From: Deltaproteobacteria bacterium
GTDB lineage: Bacteria; Desulfobacterota; Desulfobacteria; Desulfobacterales; UBA11574
NCBI GenBank assembly: GCA_019314155.1
Contig: JAFCZV010000091.1
Span: 1-7,065, forward strand
Reading direction: 5' to 3'
DNA length: 7,065 bases
A model generated the notes under the pieces. The model ran no database searches. It saw only the letters and a list, made by a program, of their open reading frames with translations, and had not been told where the DNA came from. Made by a program: the position numbers and the translations under genes. This document shows, piece by piece, positions 1-6,405 of this stretch (the first letter of the stretch is position 1; each line of letters begins with the position of its first letter).

Positions 1-516
1 GCGCGCATAGAATCGAATACTGTCGGCGGACAGGTTCTCATTGGAGAATCGACTTACAACCTGATCAAGGAATTGGTTACCTGTGAAGATCCCCAGGCAT
101 TTATGATGAAAGGCGTCAAGCGACCTCTGGTGGCCTATTCCGTAAAACAAATTGGACCGCCCTATAATCTTGAACTAAAAGTGCGGGATGTCGTTGAGGC
201 GGGAGTTCCCATGAACCTGGCTTTTAGGTGCTGGAAAGTGGAAGATAAAAAAATATCGAACAGCTCCCTGTCGGGGGAGACCCTCATGTTGAGTGAGAAT
301 TCGATTACCGCATCGATTATGCCGCCGCTGATACCCTTTACCGATATCAAGCTGTTCTTCGATTTTTGTGTGGATGCCCACTGTTTTGAAGATATTTATG
401 CAAAGGTATTGTCCGTCGAAGAAAGAGCAGGAAAAACCGTCCATCAGCTTCAGATCACCGCCATCAATCAAAAAGACAGGGACATCCTGGATCGATGGAT
501 GAAAGATGCTTCATAA
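1..516 (+). CDS. Class III adenylate/guanylate cyclase, C-terminal part, with PilZ-like C-terminal domain (5' partial)
   Basis: The reading frame is open from base 1, so the gene starts outside the window; 171 residues remain before the TAA at 514-516. The first ~25 residues (ARIES..GGQVLI..STY) match the end of a class III nucleotide cyclase domain, the region after the strand that normally carries the NxAARxE motif. Residues ~37-52 (KGVKRPLVAYSV) are the usual closing strand of that domain. These enzymes make cAMP or cGMP from ATP or GTP; the metal-binding and base-selecting residues lie upstream, so substrate cannot be judged. Residues ~55-171 look like a six-stranded PilZ-type barrel: an LSENSITA segment sits where PilZ has its DxSxxG strand, followed by a PFTDIKLFF strand and a closing helix DRDILDRWM. 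No RxxxR motif is visible, so c-di-GMP binding is doubtful. The cyclase call is firm; the PilZ call is moderate. The gene converges on the transporter operon. Confidence 0.8.
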   Translation, partial: ARIESNTVGGQVLIGESTYNLIKELVTCEDPQAFMMKGVKRPLVAYSVKQIGPPYNLELKVRDVVEAGVPMNLAFRCWKVEDKKISNSSLSGETLMLSENSITASIMPPLIPFTDIKLFFDFCVDAHCFEDIYAKVLSVEERAGKTVHQLQITAINQKDRDILDRWMKDAS

Positions 517-816
517 AGAGATCCTCGAAATACTTATAGCCTTTCTCAGAATACCACTCCGTTTCAACCGCAGAATAATTCCGTTTCCATCGGCAAGAAC
601 TCGCAAATAAAACCGCGTAAAAGCGAACAGGACTAAGGTGTTAAGATTACACCGCGGGAATGTGATAATTAAATAATTTTGGCTATCTCTATGCTGTTCG
701 CTTTAACGCGCTCTAATTTACTCAGACAGCTTCCCGATGGAAACGGAATCATCCTGCGGCTCACTAAATTGTGACAGTAAGCAATTCAATCGAAGCATAT
801 TTTTTTTAGATTTGGG
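517..816. other. Convergent intergenic region between cyclase and transporter operon
   Basis: Three hundred bases with no convincing gene, lying between the 3' ends of two convergent transcription units. Most of it is taken up by the long palindrome at 566-761, annotated separately. Right of the palindrome is a run of eight T (800-807, plus strand). It is preceded only by a weak 5-bp inverted repeat (AATTG 767-771, CAATT 782-786) that is not adjacent to it, so a rho-independent terminator for the cyclase gene is possible but unconvincing. No T-run follows the palindrome in the minus direction. Confidence 0.7.
566..761 (-). repeat. Long imperfect palindrome; possible structured RNA or foldback element
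   Basis: Outer arms 566-593 and 734-761 are inverted copies: 25 of 28 positions are Watson-Crick, including an uninterrupted 16-bp block (578-593 with 734-749), followed by three more pairs (595-597 with 730-732). After an asymmetric internal loop, a second stem pairs 605-630 with 694-719 (22 Watson-Crick pairs and three true mismatches, at 609, 613 and 619). The tip holds a GGTGT/ACACC hairpin (637-641 with 649-653) and a weaker AT-rich one (about 664-687). The four A-C oppositions on the plus strand (567/760, 574/753, 577/750, 611/713) become G-U pairs in a minus-strand transcript, so minus is given as the likelier sense. That would place it in the 3' untranslated region of the transporter operon. 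It is far too long for a simple terminator, and no T-run follows on the minus side. No target-site duplication was seen at the ends, but a MITE-type element remains possible. Confidence 0.75.
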
Positions 817-1626
817 TTAGTGCCGGAATCGAGGGTGAGCCTTGATAAGTGCCTGGGTATACGGATGTTGGGGATTTTGGATAATATCCTCTGCAGACCC
901 TGTCTCGACCATCTCGCCTTTATAAATGACTGCAATACGGTCACATAGATAGCGTGCGGCTGCCAGGCTGTGGGTGATAAAAAGGAAGGTGACGTTCAGT
1001 TTCTTCCGCATCTCAGACAAAATATTAAAAATATGAATCGCTAATGACGCATCGAGCATGGATGTGGGCTCATCTGCGACGACGAACTCCGGTTTCAGGA
1101 CCATGGCCCGGGCAATGGCGACTCGCTGTCGCTGACCACCGCTCATCTGATGGGGGTAGCGGTAAAAGAATTCGTCCGGAGGGGCAAGGCCTACAGAATT
1201 CAAACTCTGCCGGACCATATCCTTGCGGGTTTCAGAATTGCCCACGTTGTGGACGACCAGGGGCTCAGAAACGCTGTCGTACACGGAAAGATAAGGATTC
1301 AGAGACTGATAGGGATCCTGAAAAATCATCTGTACCTTCCTGCGAAAATCTTTCAAGGTCTTTCCTTTGATTTTGGTAATGTCATTTCCGTCTAACAACA
1401 ATTTTCCATGGTCCGGCTCTTCCAGCTTTACGATGAGACGGCCGGTCGTTGTTTTGCCGCTGCCGCTTTCACCAACCAGACCAAAAATTTCACCTCTGCG
1501 TATCTCAAAAGAGACCCGGTTGAGTGCCACAATCTCTTTTGGGTCTCCTTTTAAAAAAGAAGCCCTCGTTCGGAACGTCTTAGAGATTCGTTCCAGCTGT
1601 ACGATAACTTTGTTTGGATCTTTCAT
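817..1626 (-). CDS. dppF: Peptide ABC transporter ATP-binding protein (DppF/OppF type)
   Basis: A 269-residue ATPase, one of the two nucleotide-binding subunits that power the importer from the cytoplasmic face of the membrane. All ATPase elements are intact: Walker A GESGSGKT (52-59), Q-loop Q103 in IFQDP, signature MSGGQRQRV (161-169), Walker B ending in D185-E186, D-loop SMLD (189-192) and switch histidine H219. The HPYTQAL motif near the end is typical of the Opp/Dpp family. The protein stops about 10 residues after that motif, so the usual C-terminal tail with its GCxF..RC cysteines, present in its partner, is missing; family members are commonly around 320 residues. The reading frame ends cleanly at TAA with no sign of a frameshift. 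The ATG lies 13 bases after the partner ATPase stop and has only a weak ribosome-binding site, suggesting translational coupling. It is the last gene of the operon. The symbol is by family; dpp versus opp cannot be decided. Confidence 0.9.
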   Translation of the reverse strand: MKDPNKVIVQLERISKTFRTRASFLKGDPKEIVALNRVSFEIRRGEIFGLVGESGSGKTTTGRLIVKLEEPDHGKLLLDGNDITKIKGKTLKDFRRKVQMIFQDPYQSLNPYLSVYDSVSEPLVVHNVGNSETRKDMVRQSLNSVGLAPPDEFFYRYPHQMSGGQRQRVAIARAMVLKPEFVVADEPTSMLDASLAIHIFNILSEMRKKLNVTFLFITHSLAAARYLCDRIAVIYKGEMVETGSAEDIIQNPQHPYTQALIKAHPRFRH

Positions 1627-1639
1627 TATAGAATCTTTT

Positions 1640-2596
1640 TCATTTGCATTGGTAGCAAAGGGCCTTGTGGGTCGGTGAAATCTCTACCCATTCAGGGGTG
1701 TTGAGACTGCAAGCGGCTTCTGAAACGATGCATCGCTCGGAAAAACAACATCCGGGTATTGGATTAACGAGGTCCGGAGTTTCACCTATATTAGAGTTTA
1801 ATTGAACGATATCTTTGTCCAACGTCAGGTACGACGCCAGCAGTGATCGGGTATACGGATGCATCGGCGCATGAAAAACTTCTTTCACGTTACCATATTC
1901 CACCAGCTGGCCGGCAAACATAATGCCGATACTGTCACAGACATCTGCTACGACTGCGATATCGTGAGATATAAATATCAGACTAATATTCAGTTTATTT
2001 TGAAAATCCTTGATGGCGTTTAAAATCTGATCCTGGACAATGACGTCCAGGGCGGTGGTGGGCTCGTCTGCAATGATCAGAGACGGATTGCAGGACAGCG
2101 CCATGGCAATAATGGCACGCTGTTTCATGCCGCCGCTGTATTGATGCGGATAGTCTCTCATGCGTTCCGGCGGGATCCCCACCACCTGAAAGAGGCTTTC
2201 AACCTGTTTCATGGCGGCTTCTTCAGATATATCGGCATCGTGCGCCAAAATAGCCTCTGCAATCTGCTCACTGACCCTATGGACCGGATTCAAGGCATTC
2301 ATGGCCGCTTGAAAAATCATCGCAATCTTTTTCCAACGAACATGCCGTATTTCCTTTTCCGACAGCTTAAGCAAATCTTTATCTTCAAACAGAATCCTCC
2401 CGTCGGTGACAGCGGCATTTTCGGGGAGCAATCTCATTAATGACATACCAATGGTTGTTTTGCCGCAGCCCGATTCTCCGACAAGGCCGAGGGATTTGCC
2501 CTCAGCCAGCGCAAAGGAGACTCCCCGTACCGATTTTAGGAAACCTTTTCGAGTATGGTACCCGATACTTAAATTTTCAACCGTCAACAGAGCCAT
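1640..2596 (-). CDS. dppD: Peptide ABC transporter ATP-binding protein (DppD/OppD type)
   Basis: A 318-residue ATPase, partner of the downstream DppF-type subunit. It has Walker A GESGCGKT (40-47), Q-loop Q96 in IFQAAMNALNP, signature YSGGMKQRA (153-161), Walker B LIIADE (173-178), D-loop TALD (181-184) and switch histidine H211. The AAMNALNP wording after the Q-loop is typical of the D rather than the F subunit. The C-terminal oligopeptide-transporter tail is complete: HPYTRSL (246-252), then PGC at 281-283, RC at 288-289, C296 and HxxxC ending at C314. This spacing matches the cysteine motif that binds a [4Fe-4S] cluster in characterised OppD/DppD structures. The frame is open upstream to 2653, but that extension lies inside the permease gene and resembles nothing. 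The ATG at 2596 gives the expected family N-terminus (ALLTVENLS) and starts 1 base after the permease stop, with an AAGGAG upstream. The cluster is inferred from the motif. Confidence 0.92.
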   Translation of the reverse strand: MALLTVENLSIGYHTRKGFLKSVRGVSFALAEGKSLGLVGESGCGKTTIGMSLMRLLPENAAVTDGRILFEDKDLLKLSEKEIRHVRWKKIAMIFQAAMNALNPVHRVSEQIAEAILAHDADISEEAAMKQVESLFQVVGIPPERMRDYPHQYSGGMKQRAIIAMALSCNPSLIIADEPTTALDVIVQDQILNAIKDFQNKLNISLIFISHDIAVVADVCDSIGIMFAGQLVEYGNVKEVFHAPMHPYTRSLLASYLTLDKDIVQLNSNIGETPDLVNPIPGCCFSERCIVSEAACSLNTPEWVEISPTHKALCYQCK

Positions 2597-2597
2597 T

Positions 2598-3542
2598 CTA
2601 TTCTTGTGCAATCTCCTTTCGAAGCCTGGGATCAAGCACTTCCTCCATGGCACGGCCCAGCATATAAAATGAAAGGGTAAGCAATGAAATACAGATGCCG
2701 GGAGGCAGCAGCCAGTAAGGCGCCTGAAACATGTGTCCGGTTTTCCATACCCATTGCAGCATCATGCCCCAGCTGACGGTGCTCGGATCTCCGAACCCCA
2801 GAAATGCCAGCGCTGCCTCTATAATTATGGCAGAAGTGACACGAAACGTCATGTACAACAGTGACAGTGGGAGAACATTGGGCATAATGTGACGGAAAAT
2901 GATTCGAAAATGGGAGGCCCCGGTCACTTTGGCAGCTTCGATGAACGGCCGTTCCTTTAAAGAGAGTGTCTGAGCCCGGATAACCCGCGAAACTCCCGGC
3001 CAGCGAAATAGGGCTATAAGCAGAACAATCGTCCAGATATTTAACTGTCCGAACAATGACGACAAAATTAGCACCACCAGCAGGGTCGGCATCACCATAA
3101 TCATATCCGCCAGGCGCATAAGGAGTGTGTCAGCAATTTTACCTGCATAGCCGGCAATCATACCAATGATCGTGCCGAGGAATATACTCATGAATGCTGC
3201 GGAGATCCCGACCATAAACGCAATGCGGGCACCGGCCAAAAGCTGGCACAGAATATCGCGGCCGATAAAGTCCGTTCCCAGCCAGTGACGCCAGCTCGGT
3301 CCTGTGGAATGGGAAATTTGCGGATCTACGCCGGTCATGGGATGGTACATGGGATCGATTAATGGCGTAAAAAAACTGGATACAGCCATCAGCGCAAAAA
3401 TGACCAGCAGGGTCAGACCTATTTTCCCAATCAGGTTCTCTTTATAAACCCCCCAGCCTTCCTTCAATCGCTCGATGATCGGGAATCTCTTGGAAGGTTT
3501 TGCGCTGATATTTGATGTTTGTGTCGATCGTTTCACTATCAT
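2598..3542 (-). CDS. dppC: Peptide ABC transporter permease (DppC/OppC type)
   Basis: Inner-membrane permease of 314 residues, one of two different channel subunits. A basic cytoplasmic N-terminus leads to TM1 (~40-58), then a periplasmic segment with the family hallmark LGTDFIGRD (88-96). About five further membrane segments follow. The EAA loop that docks on an ATPase is at ~202-222 (EAAKVTGAS ... RHIMPN), and the LGFGDP and LDPRLR motifs near the end are also typical. Start choice is uncertain. The ATG at 3542 has AGGA close upstream and begins 11 bases after the previous stop. A TTG at 3557 has AAGGA 7 bases upstream and would overlap that stop by 4 bases (TTGA), adding five residues. ATG is preferred because it is the commoner initiator. 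The stop is TAG at 2598-2600, one base before the next gene. Confidence 0.92.
   Translation of the reverse strand: MIVKRSTQTSNISAKPSKRFPIIERLKEGWGVYKENLIGKIGLTLLVIFALMAVSSFFTPLIDPMYHPMTGVDPQISHSTGPSWRHWLGTDFIGRDILCQLLAGARIAFMVGISAAFMSIFLGTIIGMIAGYAGKIADTLLMRLADMIMVMPTLLVVLILSSLFGQLNIWTIVLLIALFRWPGVSRVIRAQTLSLKERPFIEAAKVTGASHFRIIFRHIMPNVLPLSLLYMTFRVTSAIIIEAALAFLGFGDPSTVSWGMMLQWVWKTGHMFQAPYWLLPPGICISLLTLSFYMLGRAMEEVLDPRLRKEIAQE
2613..2618 (-). promoter_or_regulatory. Ribosome-binding site AAGGAG for the DppD-type ATPase
   Basis: AAGGAG on the minus strand inside the 3' end of the permease C gene, 16 bases before the ATG at 2596. It is the only strong Shine-Dalgarno sequence near the gene and supports starting there rather than at 2653. 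The spacing is longer than ideal. An in-frame TTG at 2611 is too close to it to be used. Confidence 0.5.
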
Positions 3543-3553
3543 CGGTTTTCCTG

Positions 3554-4531
3554 TCAATACTTGATCCTTGGATCCAGGTAGGCGTAAAGAACATCCACCA
3601 CCAGGTTGGCAATCAGAACCACGATGGCGATCAATAAAAAGGAGCCCTGGGCCAAAGGATAATCACTGTTGCTGACGGCAAAGACCAGCTCTCGCCCGAT
3701 CCCCGGCCAGCTGAACACCGTTTCCGTAAGGGCGCCGCCGCTGAGTGAAAATGCCAGGCTGATCCCTACGCTGGTCACCACGGGCAGCGCCGCATTGGGC
3801 GCTGCATGTCGGTTTCGAATCACCTTTTCTTCGAGACCCTTGGCCCTTGCCGTTAAAATATAGTCTTCTTTAAGTGTATCCAGCATGCTGCTGCGCATCA
3901 GGAGCAAGTAACTTCCAAAATGAATAAAAAATAGAGTGGCCAGCGGCAAAACCATATGATGCGCCACATCCAGGGATTTCAACCAGAATCCGGATGACGG
4001 ATCTATCCATATCTCCGGTGAAATCATGCCGTTCAAGGGGAACCATCCGATTTTAAATCCAAAAATCCAGATCATAATTAAAGCCAGCCACGGTAGAAAA
4101 AGGGTATGGCAAACCAGCGCTCCCAGGGTCATCCAGGTATCGGTTTTTTTTCCTTTGTTCCAGGATGCGATTTTGCCCAAAAAAATACCGACAAACGCGG
4201 AAAGAAATATAGAAGTGGTAAACAAGAGGATGGTGTTTGGAAGCCGGTTCAAAATAATCGAGAACACCGATACGCCGTGATGAAAAGAAATTCCGAAATT
4301 TCCGGTAAAGAAGTTTTTGAGATAATAAATATACTGCAGCCAGATCGGTTGATCGAGCCCCAGTTGGGCAATTAAATGCGCCGCATCTTCCGGGGTCATA
4401 GTCGGGTCGACCATCCGGGTGACCGGGTCGCCGGGCGCTAAGCGGAACAGCAAAAAAAGTACCGTCAAGATCACAAAGAAAATGACGAATATCTCGATCA
4501 GTCTTTTAAAGACAAATTTTCGGACTTCCAT
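3554..4531 (-). CDS. dppB: Peptide ABC transporter permease (DppB/OppB type)
   Basis: Inner-membrane permease of 325 residues, the usual size for the B subunit. TM1 (~11-29) runs directly into the family hallmark RLAPGDP (30-36). A periplasmic region with LGLDQP and GNFGIS wording follows, then further membrane segments at about 98-120, 136-158, 193-212, 253-275 and 294-315. The EAA cytoplasmic loop that contacts an ATPase is at ~223-250 (DYILTARAKG ... HAAPNAALP), and the protein ends with the typical YLDPRIKY. It starts at ATG 4531 with a weak ribosome-binding site. Its stop is followed 11 bases later by the C-subunit ATG. A 76-base gap separates it from the binding-protein gene upstream. 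It pairs with the C subunit to form the channel. Confidence 0.93.
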   Translation of the reverse strand: MEVRKFVFKRLIEIFVIFFVILTVLFLLFRLAPGDPVTRMVDPTMTPEDAAHLIAQLGLDQPIWLQYIYYLKNFFTGNFGISFHHGVSVFSIILNRLPNTILLFTTSIFLSAFVGIFLGKIASWNKGKKTDTWMTLGALVCHTLFLPWLALIMIWIFGFKIGWFPLNGMISPEIWIDPSSGFWLKSLDVAHHMVLPLATLFFIHFGSYLLLMRSSMLDTLKEDYILTARAKGLEEKVIRNRHAAPNAALPVVTSVGISLAFSLSGGALTETVFSWPGIGRELVFAVSNSDYPLAQGSFLLIAIVVLIANLVVDVLYAYLDPRIKY

Positions 4532-4607
4532 TAAAATAATTCCGGATTAAGTTCAGCTACATGCGCGTTTCAGGTGTTTTATATTATTGAATCCAATTCT
4601 TCAAAAT
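4532..4607 (-). other. Intergenic gap between binding protein and permease B genes
   Basis: Seventy-six AT-rich bases within the operon. A small inverted repeat, TTGAA (4587-4591) with TTCAA (4600-4604), lies just after the binding-protein stop. It is too weak to call a terminator. In many importer operons, RNA structure after the binding-protein gene lets that protein be made in excess over the membrane parts. The gap would suit such a role, but the sequence does not show it clearly. Confidence 0.3.
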
Positions 4608-6323
4608 TTATCGAGATATTGTATCATTTTGTTTGACCAGGCAAAAGGACCAGATATTTCCAATTCCATCCAAGGTTTCCACCCAACCGCTGAATGTATC
4701 TTTGCGTACCGCTTCAAGGAGTGCCGGATTATAAATAGGGATATACGGAACATCCGTTATGATGATCTTCTGCATCTTCAAAATCAGTTTTCTGCGCTGT
4801 TCTCGGTTCATCTCACTTGCAGATTTTTCGGCGATACGGTCGAACTCGGGATTGTTATATCCGCTCATGTTCCAGCCCCGTTGTCTGTCGTTGGCGGAAT
4901 GGAAAAAATTTCTCAAATAATCGGGATCCATGGACAGCCTTCCATATCCCAGGATAAAGGCATCAAATTCATGCCGCCCTTTAATCTGTGTAAGCAGAGC
5001 CCCAAAGGCCATGGATCGGGAAAGCGCCGTTATGCCCAAAGCCTTGAGCCATTCCTGTATCATCATACCGCTCATAGCCCGGTGGGGATCATAATCTGCC
5101 GGTGGCGTTAAAATCGTGATTTTTTTCATCAGTTGACCGCCGGGCATCCGTATCCCTTTACCAGGAACCACTTTCCCGCTCTCATCAACGGGAGGTTCTT
5201 CCCAAGTATATCCGGCCTCGTAAAGGATATGATAGGCTTTTTTAATGCGATCGTCTCGATCCATGCCTTCTCCGTAGCGGGAGACATCCGAACAAAACCA
5301 GTATCGATTCCCCGGCGGGACGATAGAGTCCATACGGGTACCGTATTTCTGGAGGATGCGAGAAATGATAAACTCCTTGTCAACCAGGACGGCCACCGCC
5401 CGCCTCAGACTGACATCGCTGAACGGCAGTGTTCTCAGGTTAAAGCCCATAAAATACACAGCGCTCTTTTTACTATGAAATATCTGGATGTCTTTCTGCC
5501 GCTTTAAGTCATCGATATATCCGGGTTGGATGCCCCACCAGAACATATCGATACTCCCCTTTTTCAGGGCCAGTACGGCAACATCAGCGGTTCCGTAAAC
5601 TTTGAAAAGAAGGTCATTCACATACGGGCCGAGAATTCGACCGCCGATGTCCTGATGAAGGCCGAAAAAAAACCTGTTTTTTTGAAGATGAACATAAGTT
5701 CCCCGCCGCCATTTTTTTAGAACAAAGGGACCGCACCCGACCGGTTTTTCAATTTTGTGATTGATCAGGGCTTTCAGTGGTTTTTGTTTGATTCTGGCGG
5801 CCTGTGTAATGTTTGCCCATTCTTTTGTTGAAACAATCGATGACGTCAGCGTTCGGGTCAAAAATATGGCTTTCGGTTCCTCAAGATAGAACCGGACAGT
5901 GTGTTTGTCCGGTGTTTCTATTTTTTTGATAAATTTCCAACTGGAATAATATCGAGGAACCCTGAATTCTTTTATGAGGTTGGCGGTAAAGGCCACATCC
6001 TTTGATGTTACATCCGATCCGTCCGACCACTTTGCCTGTTTGAGGCGGACGGTATATGAAATTGTATCCGGATGATACTTCGGTTCACCGTCGGCAAGCC
6101 AGGGAATCAGGGTGAGTGTTTCAGGATCCCGCAGATATAACGGCTGATAAATAAGCGACAGGATTTTTTTGGAATTGGCGTCACTGGCCAGCCAGATATT
6201 CAAGGTCTTGGGTTCTTCATGCAGCCCTATTTTTAGAAAGTGATGATCCGGCTGCTTTCCACAGGAAAGCGGCAATAATAAAATGATAAAAATGTGAATA
6301 AACAATAGAAGCTTACGTTTCAA
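4608..6323 (-). CDS. Family-5 extracytoplasmic solute-binding lipoprotein of peptide ABC transporter
   Basis: A 571-residue binding protein of the SBP_bac_5 family (DppA/OppA type), which captures peptides, nickel complexes or similar solutes and delivers them to the permeases. The N-terminus is a lipoprotein signal: basic MKRK, a hydrophobic stretch (5-19) and PLSC ending at Cys21. Proline at -3 makes the lipobox atypical. Family features follow: KIGLHEEPKTLN (31-42), IYQPLY (58-63), and the conserved block RLKQAKWSDGSDVTSKDVAF (93-112). The C-terminal lobe contains a YGRLSMDPDYLRNFF segment and the typical late stretch DVPYIPIYNPA. The start is TTG at 6323: a TGA stops the frame 9 bases upstream and no in-frame ATG precedes the signal peptide. 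The ribosome-binding site is weak. Length is usual for the family, with no frameshift. It is the first transporter gene. Its ligand cannot be deduced from sequence. Confidence 0.92.
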   Translation of the reverse strand: MKRKLLLFIHIFIILLLPLSCGKQPDHHFLKIGLHEEPKTLNIWLASDANSKKILSLIYQPLYLRDPETLTLIPWLADGEPKYHPDTISYTVRLKQAKWSDGSDVTSKDVAFTANLIKEFRVPRYYSSWKFIKKIETPDKHTVRFYLEEPKAIFLTRTLTSSIVSTKEWANITQAARIKQKPLKALINHKIEKPVGCGPFVLKKWRRGTYVHLQKNRFFFGLHQDIGGRILGPYVNDLLFKVYGTADVAVLALKKGSIDMFWWGIQPGYIDDLKRQKDIQIFHSKKSAVYFMGFNLRTLPFSDVSLRRAVAVLVDKEFIISRILQKYGTRMDSIVPPGNRYWFCSDVSRYGEGMDRDDRIKKAYHILYEAGYTWEEPPVDESGKVVPGKGIRMPGGQLMKKITILTPPADYDPHRAMSGMMIQEWLKALGITALSRSMAFGALLTQIKGRHEFDAFILGYGRLSMDPDYLRNFFHSANDRQRGWNMSGYNNPEFDRIAEKSASEMNREQRRKLILKMQKIIITDVPYIPIYNPALLEAVRKDTFSGWVETLDGIGNIWSFCLVKQNDTISR

Positions 6324-6399
6324 GTACCGTCACCATATCCAGGCTCATGCTGCTTTTTTCAGTTTAACGATCGCATTCATATAATTTTACCTTAAAAAA
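6324..6399 (-). other. Gap between ligase and binding-protein genes
   Basis: Seventy-six bases between the ligase stop and the TTG start of the binding protein. It includes most of a short hairpin at 6390-6405. AT-rich stretches (TAAAAT, TATATGAAT on the minus strand) could act as a -10 box, but no -35 match at proper spacing was found. The transporter may therefore be read through from the ligase gene or have a promoter not recognisable here. Confidence 0.3.
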
Positions 6400-6405
6400 T
6401 TAAGG
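6390..6405 (-). repeat. Short hairpin overlapping the ligase stop codon
   Basis: CCTTAA (6390-6395) pairs perfectly with TTAAGG (6400-6405) around a four-base loop. The TAA stop of the ATP-grasp gene lies inside the right arm. On the minus strand the loop reads TTTT and no T-run follows, so this is not a standard terminator. It could be a weak processing or protein-binding site, or chance in AT-rich sequence. Confidence 0.4.

Noticed and set aside
559..587. Direct repeat CCGTTTC (559-565 and 581-587) as the start of a repeat array
   Set aside because: Only two 7-base copies are present, with no regular further units, so it is not an array or CRISPR.
566..761. Integron attC site or IS remnant at the long palindrome
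   Set aside because: No GTTRRRY/RYYYAAC core boxes at the ends, no transposase fragment and no clear target-site duplication. It is kept as an unnamed palindrome.
767..807. Rho-independent terminator for the cyclase gene (weak stem plus eight T)
   Set aside because: The only stem is 5 bp of mostly A-T pairs with a 10-base loop, and it ends 13 bases before the T-run. The run is real but the structure is not convincing.
2597..2653. Longer N-terminus for the DppD-type ATPase
   Set aside because: The extra 19 residues lie within the permease C coding region and do not resemble the family. The ATG at 2596 has the expected N-terminus and an upstream AAGGAG.
4587..5111. Open frame of 174 codons on the plus strand, opposite the 3' end of the binding-protein gene
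   Set aside because: It is antisense to a well-supported family-5 binding protein, its protein shows no recognisable domain, and there is no promoter or ribosome-binding site evidence. Other antisense frames opposite the transporter genes were dismissed for the same reasons.
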